NCBI RefSeq assembly: GCF_002803065.1
Contig: NZ_NNBL01000004.1
Location: 67,831 to 131,830, forward strand
DNA: 64,000 nt
Source of the DNA: Streptomyces sp. CB01635
GTDB taxonomy: Bacteria; Actinomycetota; Actinomycetes; Streptomycetales; Streptomycetaceae
Direction: 5' to 3'
How positions within the stretch are numbered: position 1 is the first letter of the stretch; every line of letters starts with the position of its first letter. The notes under the pieces are model-generated. The model was not told the DNA's origin. It did no database searches and saw only the letters and a program-made list of their open reading frames with translations. The position numbers and the translations under genes are program-made. This document shows positions 9,646-17,915 of the stretch, piece after piece.

Positions 9646-9930
9646 ATGGCCAGGATCAATGACGTGGGCGGCATGACAGGGTTCGGCGCCATCGACACCA
9701 GCGACGACGCCGAGCCCTTTCACGCGGACTGGGAGGCGCGCGTCTTCGCCCTCCAGCGCGCGCTCCTCGTCAAGGGGGTCTTCAACCTCGACGAGTTCAG
9801 GGACGCCATCGAGACGATGCCGCCGGGCGAGTACCTCGCGGCCTCGTACTACGAGCGGTGGTTCCACGCGATCCGCACGCTCCTCGAACGCAAGGGCGTC
9901 ATCGAGGAAGGGGCGCTGCGCGATGACTGA
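9646..9930 (+). CDS. Nitrile hydratase beta subunit, N-terminal half (separate gene)
   Basis: 94-residue protein equal to the N-terminal domain of nitrile hydratase beta: INDVGGMTGFGAI, FHADWEARVFALQRALL, GVFNLDEFRDAIETMPPGEY and SYYERWFHAIRTLL all align with classic beta chains. In ordinary hydratases this continues into an SH3-like C-terminal domain; here that domain is the next gene. The same split occurs in thiocyanate hydrolase (ScnB/ScnA) and toyocamycin nitrile hydratase (ToyJKL). The domain also resembles nitrile hydratase activator proteins, so a chaperone role is an alternative, but the operon with both other subunits favours a structural subunit. Confidence 0.82.
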   Translation: MARINDVGGMTGFGAIDTSDDAEPFHADWEARVFALQRALLVKGVFNLDEFRDAIETMPPGEYLAASYYERWFHAIRTLLERKGVIEEGALRDD

Positions 9931-10198
9931 CCGGTTCGCGGCCGGCGCCCACGTCCGCACGTACCCGCACGACCCGCCGCACCACACGCGCCTGCCGCGG
10001 TACGCCCGCGGCAAGCGCGGCGTCGTGGTCGAGCCGGAGGGCCGGGCGCCGCTCGCCGACGTGCGCGCGCAGGGGCGGGACGACGCCCCCGTCGAGATGA
10101 TCTACGCGGTCCGGTTCGCGGCGCGCGAGCTGTGGGGCGAGGGCGACCACCACGTCGTGCTCGACCTGTCGGAGAGCTATCTGAGGGAGGCCGAGTGA
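9923..10198 (+). CDS. Nitrile hydratase beta subunit, C-terminal SH3-like half (separate gene)
   Basis: 91-residue protein matching the C-terminal SH3-like domain of nitrile hydratase beta: FAAGAHVRTYPHDPPHHTRL, RYARGKRGVVV, MIYAVRFAARELWGEG and VVLDLSESYLREAE. In the family this domain covers the metal site of the alpha subunit. Its ATG overlaps the preceding stop by eight bases and its own stop overlaps the alpha ATG by one base, so the three genes are made as one coupled unit. The substrate cannot be predicted. Confidence 0.82.
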   Translation: MTDRFAAGAHVRTYPHDPPHHTRLPRYARGKRGVVVEPEGRAPLADVRAQGRDDAPVEMIYAVRFAARELWGEGDHHVVLDLSESYLREAE

Positions 10199-10785
10199 TG
10201 TCCGGCACGCACGAGGACGCGGTGATCTCCCGTCAGGTTCGGCGACTGGAGAGCCTCTTGGAGACGCGGGGCATCGTCGGGGGCGACACCGTCGACGAGG
10301 TCATCGACGGGTTCCTGGCGGGCGCCTCGCCCGTGAACGGCGCCAAGGTCGTGGCCCGCGCGTGGGCCGACCCGGCCTACCGCGAGCGGCTCCTCGCCGA
10401 CGGCACCGCGGCGGTGGGTGAACTGGGCTTCGCCGCCGGGGGAGTCCAGAAGCAGCGGCTGCGTGTCGTCGAGAACACCGCCGACACCCACAACGTCATC
10501 GTCTGCACGCTGTGCTCCTGCTATCCCCTGCGCCTGCTCGGGCCCTCGCCCGGCTGGTACAAGAGCGAGGCGTACCGCTCCCGCGTCGTGCGGGACCCGC
10601 GCGGCGTCCTCGCCGAGTTCGGCGTGACACTGCCGGAGACCGTGGACATCACGGTCTGGGACTCCAGCGCGGAGACGCGGTACATGGTCCTGCCGAGGCG
10701 CCCCGCGGGAACGGACCGCCTGAGCGAGGCGGCACTGGCGTCCCTGATCACGCGGAACGGGCTCATCGGGACGGGTGTGATTTAG
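10198..10785 (+). CDS. Nitrile hydratase alpha subunit, cobalt type
   Basis: 195-residue catalytic subunit that hydrates a nitrile (or a relative such as thiocyanate) to the amide. The metal claw VCTLCSC spans Val102-Cys108; Thr at position 104 marks the cobalt form, and Cys106 and Cys108 are the residues oxidised to sulfinic and sulfenic acids in the family. Flanking sequences (SCYPLRLLGPSPGWYKSEAY, RDPRGVLAEFG, VWDSSAETRYMVLPRRPAGT) are typical. It lies third after two half-beta genes, giving a three-subunit enzyme. No cobalt chaperone or transporter gene is nearby. A long hairpin begins at its stop codon. Confidence 0.92.
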   Translation: MSGTHEDAVISRQVRRLESLLETRGIVGGDTVDEVIDGFLAGASPVNGAKVVARAWADPAYRERLLADGTAAVGELGFAAGGVQKQRLRVVENTADTHNVIVCTLCSCYPLRLLGPSPGWYKSEAYRSRVVRDPRGVLAEFGVTLPETVDITVWDSSAETRYMVLPRRPAGTDRLSEAALASLITRNGLIGTGVI

Positions 10786-10840
10786 GGCCTCTCGTCTGGA
10801 TCATGCCGGGCTCGCGGGGCCTGATCCAGACGAAAGGCCC
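10785..10840. terminator. Long palindrome/terminator after nitrile hydratase operon
   Basis: Two 19-base arms (10785-10803 and 10822-10840) pair at 18 of 19 positions around an 18-base loop; the arm reads GGGCCTCTCGTCTGGATCA. It starts on the last base of the alpha-subunit stop and lies between convergent genes, so it can stop both transcripts. Similar GTCTGGATCATGCCGGG palindromes recur in Streptomyces genomes. Confidence 0.75.
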
Positions 10841-10868
10841 AAGCCGGGTGTGCTTCAGGGGGCCGTGG

Positions 10869-12548
10869 TCACGCGCCTGGGGACTCCCGAGGAGCCTGCC
10901 GGGGCGACGGCTTGGCCGGGGCCGGGGCCGCCGGAGGCGTGGCCGGCGGGGCCGCTGACCTGGGCGGCGCGACGGGGGCGGCCGGGCGCGTCGCGGGGCT
11001 TCCGCTCGCCGGGCGCCGGGATCCGGGGCGCTCGGGGGCCGAGCTCCGGGGCGCCGCGTGGGGGCCCGGAGCCTGTGCCGCGTTCGCCTCCGTCCCCCGC
11101 ACCTTCTCGGGCCCGCCGGCCGAGGGGTCGCCCAGCGCGGCCAGCGCCTCCTTCGCGAGCGGGGCCAGGAGCGGCGAGAACGCCGGGTTGATGCGCAGGG
11201 CCTCGCCGATGTGCCGGCGGGCGGGGCCGTCCAGCTCCAGCTCCCTTTCCACTTCCCCCCGGTGGTAGGCGATCAGCGCACTGCGTACGGTGCCCCCGTG
11301 CTCCGGGTCCGTCGCGCGCTTCGCGTACTTCAGCGCCTCCTTGTCGTCGCCCGCCTTGTGCAGCGCCCAGCCGAGCGCGTCCGCGGTCTGCACGCTCGGC
11401 GCCCGCTCCCAGTCGGCCCGCAGCCGGGTCACGGCCGCCCGCGGGTCCCCGTGGTCCGCCTCGAACCGGCCGAGGAGGAGCGAGTCGTCGACCCCGTTCG
11501 CCCCGTCCACGTCCACTCGCTTCCGCAGCAGGTCGTACTGTGCCTTCGCCGCGTCGCCGAACCTGATCGACTCGTACAACTCACCCAGTTCCAGGGCGTA
11601 TTCGGGCCGCGGGCGCTTGGTGAGCACGCTCCGGTAGGCCTGGATCGCCTCCGTCGTACGGCCCAGCGACGTCAGGGCGCGGCCCTTCCCGGCGAGCGAC
11701 GCGTCGTGGTCGGGGTCGGCCGCGAGGGCCTGGGTGAAGTAGTTCAGCGCCTCCGCGGGCTCGCCCCGCTCCCACGCGAGCTCACCCACCCGGTGCAGAC
11801 ACGCGGCCTGCTCGGAGGGCGTCGAGGCGAGCACCGCCGCGTCGGTCAGCGACGCGAGCGCGTCGTCACGCCAGCCGCGGTCCCGGTAGACCTGCCCCTT
11901 GCGTGCCATCACGGCCGCGCCCGAGCCCAGCTCCGTCAGCTTCGCCAGGGCCCGGTCCACGGCCTTGTAGTCCCCGAGCTGCCCGTAGGCGTCGATCAGC
12001 AGCGGATACGTCGTCCACCGCTTCGGCGCCAGCTTCAAAGACGCCTCGCCCCACTTCTTCGCGGCGCGGTAGTCGTGCCGCGCGTTGGCGAGCGCGGCGA
12101 GCCCGTTCAGGGCGTCCACGTTCCCGGCGGGCCGCGTCTTCAGCGAGGTCCGCAGGGCGCGCTCCGCCTTCGGGTAGTACGCCGAGTCGGCCGTTCGCAG
12201 CCCCCGCTCCACGTAGGCGGCCCCGAGCACCGCCCACGACCGGTCGTCACGCGGATGGGCCCGCAGATACGACTCGCGCCCCCTGATGAGAGCCGTCAGA
12301 TCGGGCAGCGACGCGGCGGCCCCCTCGGCCGCCGCGATCACCGCGTGTCCGGCGGACCCCGGCGCGGGCGGCGTGGCGCGCCCCGGCGAGGAGGGCAGCA
12401 CCCGCAGGATGCCGCCGAGCACCACGGACCCCGCGACGGTGCCGATCAGCACGCGCTTCACCAGTGGGGCCAGTCGGCGCCCCGGCTCGGGCCCAGTGGC
12501 CGAAGCCGGCCGTTCCGCTTCGATCTCCTCGATGTCCTCGGTCTTCAT
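10869..12548 (-). CDS. Membrane-anchored tetratricopeptide repeat protein
   Basis: 559-residue protein of unknown pathway. A short acidic cytoplasmic N-tail (residues 1-30) precedes one hydrophobic helix (VLIGTVAGSVVLGGIL). A large domain of TPR-like repeats follows, for example SWAVLGAAYVERGLRTADSA, ACLHRVGELAWERGEPAEAL and YALELGELYESIRFGDAAKA, and a Pro/Ala-rich low-complexity C-tail begins near residue 480. The TPR region should lie outside the membrane and act as a protein-binding scaffold. ATG 12548 is used because the region upstream is antisense to the flavoprotein gene. It is divergent from the GlcD-like gene, 108 bases away. Confidence 0.82.
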   Translation of the reverse strand: MKTEDIEEIEAERPASATGPEPGRRLAPLVKRVLIGTVAGSVVLGGILRVLPSSPGRATPPAPGSAGHAVIAAAEGAAASLPDLTALIRGRESYLRAHPRDDRSWAVLGAAYVERGLRTADSAYYPKAERALRTSLKTRPAGNVDALNGLAALANARHDYRAAKKWGEASLKLAPKRWTTYPLLIDAYGQLGDYKAVDRALAKLTELGSGAAVMARKGQVYRDRGWRDDALASLTDAAVLASTPSEQAACLHRVGELAWERGEPAEALNYFTQALAADPDHDASLAGKGRALTSLGRTTEAIQAYRSVLTKRPRPEYALELGELYESIRFGDAAKAQYDLLRKRVDVDGANGVDDSLLLGRFEADHGDPRAAVTRLRADWERAPSVQTADALGWALHKAGDDKEALKYAKRATDPEHGGTVRSALIAYHRGEVERELELDGPARRHIGEALRINPAFSPLLAPLAKEALAALGDPSAGGPEKVRGTEANAAQAPGPHAAPRSSAPERPGSRRPASGSPATRPAAPVAPPRSAAPPATPPAAPAPAKPSPRQAPRESPGA

Positions 12549-12656
12549 GGCGCACACTGTGCGTGAATACGAAGAGCACATCACGGCAACATCCCGGCAC
12601 GTGAAGGCCGTCTCAGACGGGTTCACACCGATGGCCCCGAGTGCGACGCTGTGATC

Positions 12657-14027
12657 ATGAGCCGCACACTCACCGAACGACTTCAGGAAGGCCTCCCGTC
12701 CGGGGCGGTCCTCACCGACCCCGACGTCACGGCCTCGTACGCCAACGACATGGCCAGCTTCTGCGACGCGGGCGCGCCCGCCGTCGTGGTGCTGCCCCGC
12801 ACCGTCGAGCAGGTCCAGCACGTGATGCGCACGGCGACCGAGCTCCGCGTCCCGGTCGTCCCGCAGGGCGCCCGCACGGGCCTGTCCGGCGCGGCCAACG
12901 CGTCCGAGGGCTGCATCGTGCTGTCCCTGGTCAAGATGGACCGCATCCTGGAGATCAGCACCGTCGACAGGATCGCGGTCGTCGAGCCGGGCGTCATCAA
13001 CGCCGCGCTCTCCCGCGCCGTCAACGAAAAGGGCCTCTACTACCCGCCGGACCCGTCCAGTTGGGAAATGTGCACCATCGGCGGGAACATCGGCACGGCA
13101 TCGGGCGGCCTGTGCTGCGTGAAGTACGGGGTGACGGCGGAGTACGTCCTCGGGCTCGACGTGGTCCTCGCCGACGGCCGGCTCCTGTCCACGGGACGCC
13201 GCACCGCCAAGGGCGTCGCGGGCTACGACCTCACGCGTCTGTTCGTCGGCTCCGAGGGCAGCCTCGGCATCGTCGTGCGGGCCACGCTCGCGCTCAGGCC
13301 CGAGCCGCCGCAGCAACTGGTCCTGGCCGCCGAATTCGCCTCCACGGACGCCGCCTGCGACGCGGTCTGCAAGATCATGGAGGGCGGTCACGTCCCGTCA
13401 CTGCTCGAACTCATGGACCGTACGACCGTGAAGGCCGTCAACGCGATGGCGAACATGGGGCTGCCCGAGACCACGGAGGCGCTGCTCCTCGCGGCCTTCG
13501 ACACCCTCGACCCGGCCGCCGACCTCGCCGCCGTCGGCGCCCTGTGCGAAGCCGCGGGCGCGACCCAGGTCGTCCCCGCCGAGGACGCAGCGGAGTCCGA
13601 ACTCCTGCTCCAGGCCCGGCGCCTCTCACTCACCGCGCTCGAAGCGGTCAAGGGCACGACGATGATCGACGACGTGTGCGTGCCGCGCTCGAGGCTCGCC
13701 GAGATGCTCAGTGGCGTCGAACGTATCGCCGAGAAGTACGACCTGACGATCGGCGTCTGCTGCCACGCGGGCGACGGCAACACGCACCCCACCGTCTGCT
13801 TCGACGCCCAGGACGCCGACGAGGGCCGGCGGGCCCGCGAGTCCTTCGACGAGATCATGGCGCTCGGTCTCGAACTCGGCGGGACCATCACCGGCGAACA
13901 CGGTGTCGGCGTCCTCAAGAAGGAGTGGCTGGCGCGCGAACTCGGCCCGGTCGGCATCGAGATGCAGCGCGCCGTCAAGGCAGCCTTCGACCCGCTCGGC
14001 CTGCTCAACCCGGGCAAGCTCTTCTGA
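12657..14027 (+). CDS. FAD-linked 2-hydroxyacid oxidase/dehydrogenase (GlcD-like)
   Basis: 456-residue flavoprotein of the GlcD/D-lactate dehydrogenase family that oxidises a 2-hydroxyacid. The PCMH FAD-binding domain (about 30-210) includes VVPQGARTGLSGAANA, GGNIGTASGGLCCVKYGV and VGSEGSLGIV. The C-terminal oxidase domain carries the HAGDGNTHP and TGEHGVGVLKKEWL motifs. No GlcE or iron-sulfur GlcF partner is adjacent, so it probably works as a single-subunit dehydrogenase. ATG 12657 is preceded by a GACGCT box six bases upstream, a weak leaderless pattern; the GTG at 12651 is an alternative start. Glycolate or D-lactate are both possible substrates. Confidence 0.9.
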   Translation: MSRTLTERLQEGLPSGAVLTDPDVTASYANDMASFCDAGAPAVVVLPRTVEQVQHVMRTATELRVPVVPQGARTGLSGAANASEGCIVLSLVKMDRILEISTVDRIAVVEPGVINAALSRAVNEKGLYYPPDPSSWEMCTIGGNIGTASGGLCCVKYGVTAEYVLGLDVVLADGRLLSTGRRTAKGVAGYDLTRLFVGSEGSLGIVVRATLALRPEPPQQLVLAAEFASTDAACDAVCKIMEGGHVPSLLELMDRTTVKAVNAMANMGLPETTEALLLAAFDTLDPAADLAAVGALCEAAGATQVVPAEDAAESELLLQARRLSLTALEAVKGTTMIDDVCVPRSRLAEMLSGVERIAEKYDLTIGVCCHAGDGNTHPTVCFDAQDADEGRRARESFDEIMALGLELGGTITGEHGVGVLKKEWLARELGPVGIEMQRAVKAAFDPLGLLNPGKLF

Positions 14028-14083
14028 CGCCCGCCACCCCTGGTTCGTTCCTCTGCTCGCATCCACCCCCGTGGGACGCACGC

Positions 14084-14563
14084 TCACTCACCGTCCTTCG
14101 ACTCGTCCGAGGGCCACGGGTCGCGCAGCCACAGCTCGTCGGCGCGGCCCGGGGTGGGGGCGAGCAGCTCGGCGAGGCCGTCGTCGATGCCGAGCCGCTC
14201 GGACTCAGAGCCCGGAGGGACCACCCGCAGCGTCCGCTCCAGCCACGAGGACACGGCGGCGGCGGGCGCCTCCAGGAGCGCGTCGCCGTCCGGTGAACTC
14301 AGCGCCATGAGCACGACGCTGCGGCGGTCGACCTTCGTCGGCCACACGCGCACGTCCCCGTGCCCGCACGGCCGGAACACCCCCTCCACCAGCAGCTCGC
14401 GCGCGAACGTCCAGTCGACCGGGTTCTCGGAGCCGATGTGAAAGGCGATGTGGACGGCGTACGGATCGTCGGTCCGGTAGGTGAGCCGGGCAGGGACGGG
14501 GATGCTGCGCTCGGGCGACAGGACGAGCCTCAGCTCGAGTTCACGTTCCACCACGGTGTGCAT
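14084..14563 (-). CDS. ssgG: SsgA-like sporulation cell-division regulator, probably SsgG
   Basis: 159-residue member of the SsgA-like (SALP) family, found only in morphologically complex actinobacteria, where members guide septum placement and peptidoglycan events during sporulation. Landmarks are LVLSPERSIPVPARLTYR, DPYAVHIAFHIG, WTFARELLVEGVFRPCGHGD, VRVWP and ALSSPDGDALLEAPAAAVSSWL. The C-terminal tail is longer than in SsgB. The name SsgG rests on overall likeness and on hppD and an AsnC gene lying nearby, as I recall for S. coelicolor ssgG; other paralogues cannot be excluded without alignment. ATG 14563 follows a GAGAGG stretch about 10 bases upstream. Confidence 0.82.
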   Translation of the reverse strand: MHTVVERELELRLVLSPERSIPVPARLTYRTDDPYAVHIAFHIGSENPVDWTFARELLVEGVFRPCGHGDVRVWPTKVDRRSVVLMALSSPDGDALLEAPAAAVSSWLERTLRVVPPGSESERLGIDDGLAELLAPTPGRADELWLRDPWPSDESKDGE

Positions 14564-14785
14564 GTCGTGCGTTTCCTCTCCTCGTACGGGTCGTGCGGGG
14601 GGCCCGCGAGAGCGGGCCCGTGCAAGGAGAGAGGGCGAAGGGCGCGGAGCATTACGCGAGTTCCGGAAAGTTTTTCCGGCGTCCCCGGAAAGTGGTCCGT
14701 ACGGGCGGACCCGCCCGGGGGCGGGCGGTGGTCTGATAGATGTGGACCCCCAACAAAACCCCCGAGCAGATACGGGACGACGGAC

Positions 14786-16354
14786 ATGAGCGCCCCAACT
14801 CCGGCCCCCGGCGACGACAGGCCCCGCGACGGGTACTACCCCGACCCGTCCATTCCCGGATATGTCCGGTACTGGAACGGTGCCGCGTGGGTGCCCGGCA
14901 CGAGCCGCCCGGCCCCGTCCGACGGCGAACCCCTCGCCGCCCCCGCCGGGGTGACCCCGGCCCCCGCCCCTTCCCCTTCCCCTTCGCCCTCTCCTTCGCC
15001 TCTGCCCGTCGAGGAGACCGGCCCGGTCTTCCTCGACGAGGAGCCGGAGCGGTACTCGGACGAGCCGGCCGCACCCGAACCCGCCACGGCATGGCAGGCG
15101 GACGCGTCCCACCAGACCGGCTTCGGCGGCGAGCAGGACCGCCGCGTGTCCTGGGGCGCCGACCCACGCGTGCCTGCTCCGCCGCAGGAGGAGCGCACGG
15201 ACGGCGCGCTCACGGCCCGCCCCGCACAGCCGGAGCCCCCGACGCCGCCCACGGACGGGACCGTAACGTTCCGCCGCCCCACCCCGTCCGTGGACCGTCC
15301 CGAGGGCACGATGACGATGCGAGCGCTGTCAGCTCCGCAGGTGCCGGGGCAGCAGCTGCCTGCGGCGCAAGGGCCTGTGGCGCAGGGCCAGGGGCCGGCC
15401 TCCCAGGAGGCGGCCGGTCGGCACGCGCAGGGCCACCAGGGCCACCAGGGCCAGCAGGGTCAGCAGGTTGAGGGCCGTCAGGCCCAGCAGCCCGCGCCCC
15501 AACAGGCCAACTCCCAGCCCCTGCCCCATCAGGGCTTCGCCCCGCAGGGGCCGGCTCAGCAACCTCCAGCCCACCAGGCGCAGGCTCCACAAGCCGCCCC
15601 GCTCCAGCCCCACGCGCCCCAGGCCGGTCGCCCGGGTGCGGTCCCGCCGCAGGCCGCTGCCGCCTCCGCCACCCCCATGACCTCCGGGCCCGGCGGCGGT
15701 TCGCCGTCCTGGGCGCAGCAGGTGCACCAGCTCGCCCAACCCGGTCAGTCCGGACAGCTCGGCCAGTCCGCTCGGCCCGCCGCAGGCGAACCCGCGGAGC
15801 CGGAAGGCCCCGTCACGCCGTGGAAGCCCGTGGCCAGCGACCCGTTCCTGGCGGCAGCCCAGGCGCAGGCGTCGGCGCGGCCCGCCGGGCCCGGCAAGCG
15901 TCTCGCGGCGCGGCTCATCGACACGGTGGTGCTCGGCGCAATCACCGCGGTGGCGGCCGTCCCGCTCGGCACCAAGGCCGTCGACCACATCGACGGGAAG
16001 ATCGACGCGGCGAAGGCGTCGGGCCGCCAGGCCACGGTCTGGCTGCTGGACGGCACGACCGGCGCCTACCTCGGCATCGTCCTCGCCGTCCTCCTCGTCG
16101 CCGGTGTCCTCTACGAGGCCCTGCCGACCGCCAAGTGGGGCCGCACCCTGGGCAAGAAGGTGTGCGGGCTCCAGGTGCGGGACATCGAGGAGCACGCGGC
16201 GCCGACGTTCGGCGCCGCGCTGCGGCGCTGGCTGGTGTACAGCGTGACGGGCCTGCTGGCCATCGGGGTCGTCGGCGTGCTGTGGTGCCTGTTCGACCGG
16301 CCCTGGCGCCAGTGCTGGCACGACAAGGCGGCCCGTACGTTCGTCGCGGGCTGA
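14786..16354 (+). CDS. RDD family membrane protein with DUF2510 and long Pro/Gln-rich linker
   Basis: 522-residue membrane protein of unknown function. Residues 10-40 form a DUF2510 motif (GYYPDPSIPGYVRYWNGAAW). Residues 60-350 are low-complexity: a (PS)n run near 62-72 and a Gln/His/Gly/Ala-rich stretch around 210-290 (HQGHQGQQGQQ). The C-terminal ~160 residues are an RDD domain with RLAARLIDTVVLG, LGKKVCGLQVRDI and two to three membrane helices. The upstream open frame is antisense to ssgG, so ATG 14786 is used, although its ribosome site is weak. It forms a tandem pair with the shorter RDD gene that follows. Confidence 0.85.
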   Translation: MSAPTPAPGDDRPRDGYYPDPSIPGYVRYWNGAAWVPGTSRPAPSDGEPLAAPAGVTPAPAPSPSPSPSPSPLPVEETGPVFLDEEPERYSDEPAAPEPATAWQADASHQTGFGGEQDRRVSWGADPRVPAPPQEERTDGALTARPAQPEPPTPPTDGTVTFRRPTPSVDRPEGTMTMRALSAPQVPGQQLPAAQGPVAQGQGPASQEAAGRHAQGHQGHQGQQGQQVEGRQAQQPAPQQANSQPLPHQGFAPQGPAQQPPAHQAQAPQAAPLQPHAPQAGRPGAVPPQAAAASATPMTSGPGGGSPSWAQQVHQLAQPGQSGQLGQSARPAAGEPAEPEGPVTPWKPVASDPFLAAAQAQASARPAGPGKRLAARLIDTVVLGAITAVAAVPLGTKAVDHIDGKIDAAKASGRQATVWLLDGTTGAYLGIVLAVLLVAGVLYEALPTAKWGRTLGKKVCGLQVRDIEEHAAPTFGAALRRWLVYSVTGLLAIGVVGVLWCLFDRPWRQCWHDKAARTFVAG

Positions 16355-16453
16355 CCCCGGCCGTCCCGCCCGGCCCCCGCACGGGCGAGCCGTCGTACCC
16401 CGGACGGCGGCTCGCCGGATGCGGAATCGGGGGGTTCGCGGTCGACTCGGGCC

Positions 16454-17143
16454 ATGAGCACCGAACCGCCGCCCCCCGGCTCAGGCCAGCCCCCGGAAGA
16501 CGACCCGTTCAGGAAGCCGCCGCCGTCCCAGAGCGGCGGTGGCTCACCGTACGACGGCCCGGGGAACGGCCCGGGGAACCCGTACGACTCCGCGCCGCCC
16601 CCGCCCGGCGGCACCCCGCCGCCCCCGTACGGCGGTGGTGGTGGAGAAGGAGGCCCCTACGGGGGTGATCCCTACGGGAGTGACCCGCTGGCCGGGATGC
16701 CGCCCCTGGCGGACAGCGGCAAGCGCGTGCTCGCGCGGATCATCGACATCATCCTGGTCAGCATCGTCGTGGGGCTGCTGTCCTGGGCGTTCGGGATCGC
16801 CGAGTACCAGACGAACCCCGACAAGATCGTGTACGGCAAGCAGTTCGGCCAGTCCGTCCTCGCCGCGGTCCTCTACATCGGCTACGACACGTTCATGACC
16901 GCGAGGACCGGCCAGACCCTGGGCAAGCGGTTGCTCAAGCTGCGCGTGGCGAACCTCAACGACGGGGCCACGCCCAGCGTCCAGACCAACCTGGTGCGCG
17001 CCGCGGTCCTGTGGCTGCCGGCGGTGTTCTGCTGCGCCTGCATCTGGACCGCGATCTGCGGCGGCTGGAGCTTCTTCGACAAGCCCTACAAGCAGGGCCT
17101 GCACGACAAGGCCGCGAAGACGGTGGTGGTCAGCACCGGCTGA
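16454..17143 (+). CDS. RDD family membrane protein with Pro/Gly-rich N-terminus
   Basis: 229-residue membrane protein, paralogous to the preceding gene. The first ~80 residues are Pro/Gly/Tyr-rich and disordered; the RDD domain (about 90-228) has the signature RVLARIIDIILVS, then a second helix and the LGKRLLKLRVANLNDG motif. A Cys-rich third helix (VFCCACIW) is notable. RDD proteins are thought to be small transporters or membrane scaffolds, and no substrate is known here. It lies 99 bases after the first RDD gene and is followed by a strong hairpin. Confidence 0.85.
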   Translation: MSTEPPPPGSGQPPEDDPFRKPPPSQSGGGSPYDGPGNGPGNPYDSAPPPPGGTPPPPYGGGGGEGGPYGGDPYGSDPLAGMPPLADSGKRVLARIIDIILVSIVVGLLSWAFGIAEYQTNPDKIVYGKQFGQSVLAAVLYIGYDTFMTARTGQTLGKRLLKLRVANLNDGATPSVQTNLVRAAVLWLPAVFCCACIWTAICGGWSFFDKPYKQGLHDKAAKTVVVSTG

Positions 17144-17163
17144 GCAGGCGCGGGGCGGTGTTT

Positions 17164-17194
17164 CCGGCGGGTCCGTGGATCACGGGCCCGCCGG
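17164..17194. terminator. Bidirectional terminator hairpin
   Basis: Fourteen-base arms (17164-17177 and 17181-17194) pair throughout, with one G-T wobble, around a three-base loop. It lies between convergent genes and overlaps the last codons of the minus-strand gene at 17180. Confidence 0.7.
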
Positions 17195-17518
17195 TCCGCG
17201 TGTGCCGGACGGCGCGACCTCGTACACGGACTCGGGGGCGGCCTGCTGGGCGGCCGCGGGCACGGTGGCCCGCTGCACCGGCACCCGCTCCTCCGTGACA
17301 ACCCCGGCGCCGGCGGTCGCGGGTGCCGGCGCGGCGGCGGGCCGCGACTTCGGCAGGGGGACCGTCAGCGCCACGAGGAGACCGAGGCCGAGTGCGGCCA
17401 GGGCGATGACCGCGACGCCGAGGCCCGAACTCGTCTGCGACAACAGCAGCATGGCGAGTGTCGAGAAGATCACGGTCGCGGAACCGTAGGCGAGCTGTGC
17501 GGCAGTCGGACGCGGCAT
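17180..17518 (-). CDS. Small two-helix membrane protein, function unknown
   Basis: 112-residue protein with two hydrophobic segments near the N-terminus (LAYGSATVIFSTLAMLLL and LGVAVIALAALGLGLLVALT) and a Pro/Ala/Val-rich tail of about 50 residues. No known domain was recognised. ATG 17518 is chosen because the protein then begins with a short charged segment before the first helix and a GAGGA lies 12 bases upstream; a GTG at 17557 is an alternative and would add 13 residues. It is divergent from the M6 protease gene, 397 bases away. Confidence 0.6.
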   Translation of the reverse strand: MPRPTAAQLAYGSATVIFSTLAMLLLSQTSSGLGVAVIALAALGLGLLVALTVPLPKSRPAAAPAPATAGAGVVTEERVPVQRATVPAAAQQAAPESVYEVAPSGTRGPAGP

Positions 17519-17915
17519 GGCGTTATCCGTCCTCGGGACAGCGGATGCTTGCTTCACTGGCGTATAGCAGGAGCCATTGGCAGCTGCATATGTAAGGGGT
17601 GCGGAGCCGGGTCGACTTGGCTGTGGCGCGCCGTCAAATGACTCTAATCCGACGCATGCCCGAGGAGAACGGGCGGTAAGCGTGACCTAACCCACGGTGC
17701 CGGTGCACGGGGGGCGCACGGAGTCACCGAGTCCACGAAGCGGACGGTTCGGCGCGCCCGTTGGGGGGAGGTCCGCGTCCGAATACCGGTGCCGCGCCAC
17801 TGCATAGTGCACTTGGGTTGCCCCAGTCAAGGTCTGTTATTTCTCCTTCACCTCCGGTCAAATAGCGTCACTTGTGATACGTGGCTGATAGGCCACGGAG
17901 GAGGGGAACCATCAA
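17519..17915. other. Long intergenic region upstream of M6 protease
   Basis: No gene was recognised in these ~400 bases. They should contain the promoters of the small membrane protein (minus) and of the protease (plus). The segment 17815-17880 is unusually AT-rich for this genome (GTCAAGGTCTGTTATTTCTC, GGTCAAATAGCGTCAC) and is the likely protease promoter zone. A GTCAAATGACTCTAATCC-like AT-rich stretch also lies near 17632-17650. Confidence 0.4.

Noticed and set aside
9646..10785. Part of a toyocamycin or other natural-product cluster
   Set aside because: No purine-modification or other biosynthetic genes are adjacent; only the subunit architecture is shared.
12549..13391. N-terminal extension of the TPR protein frame
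   Set aside because: It is antisense to the GlcD-like flavoprotein; the ATG at 12548 followed by a normal cytoplasmic tail and membrane helix is the better start.
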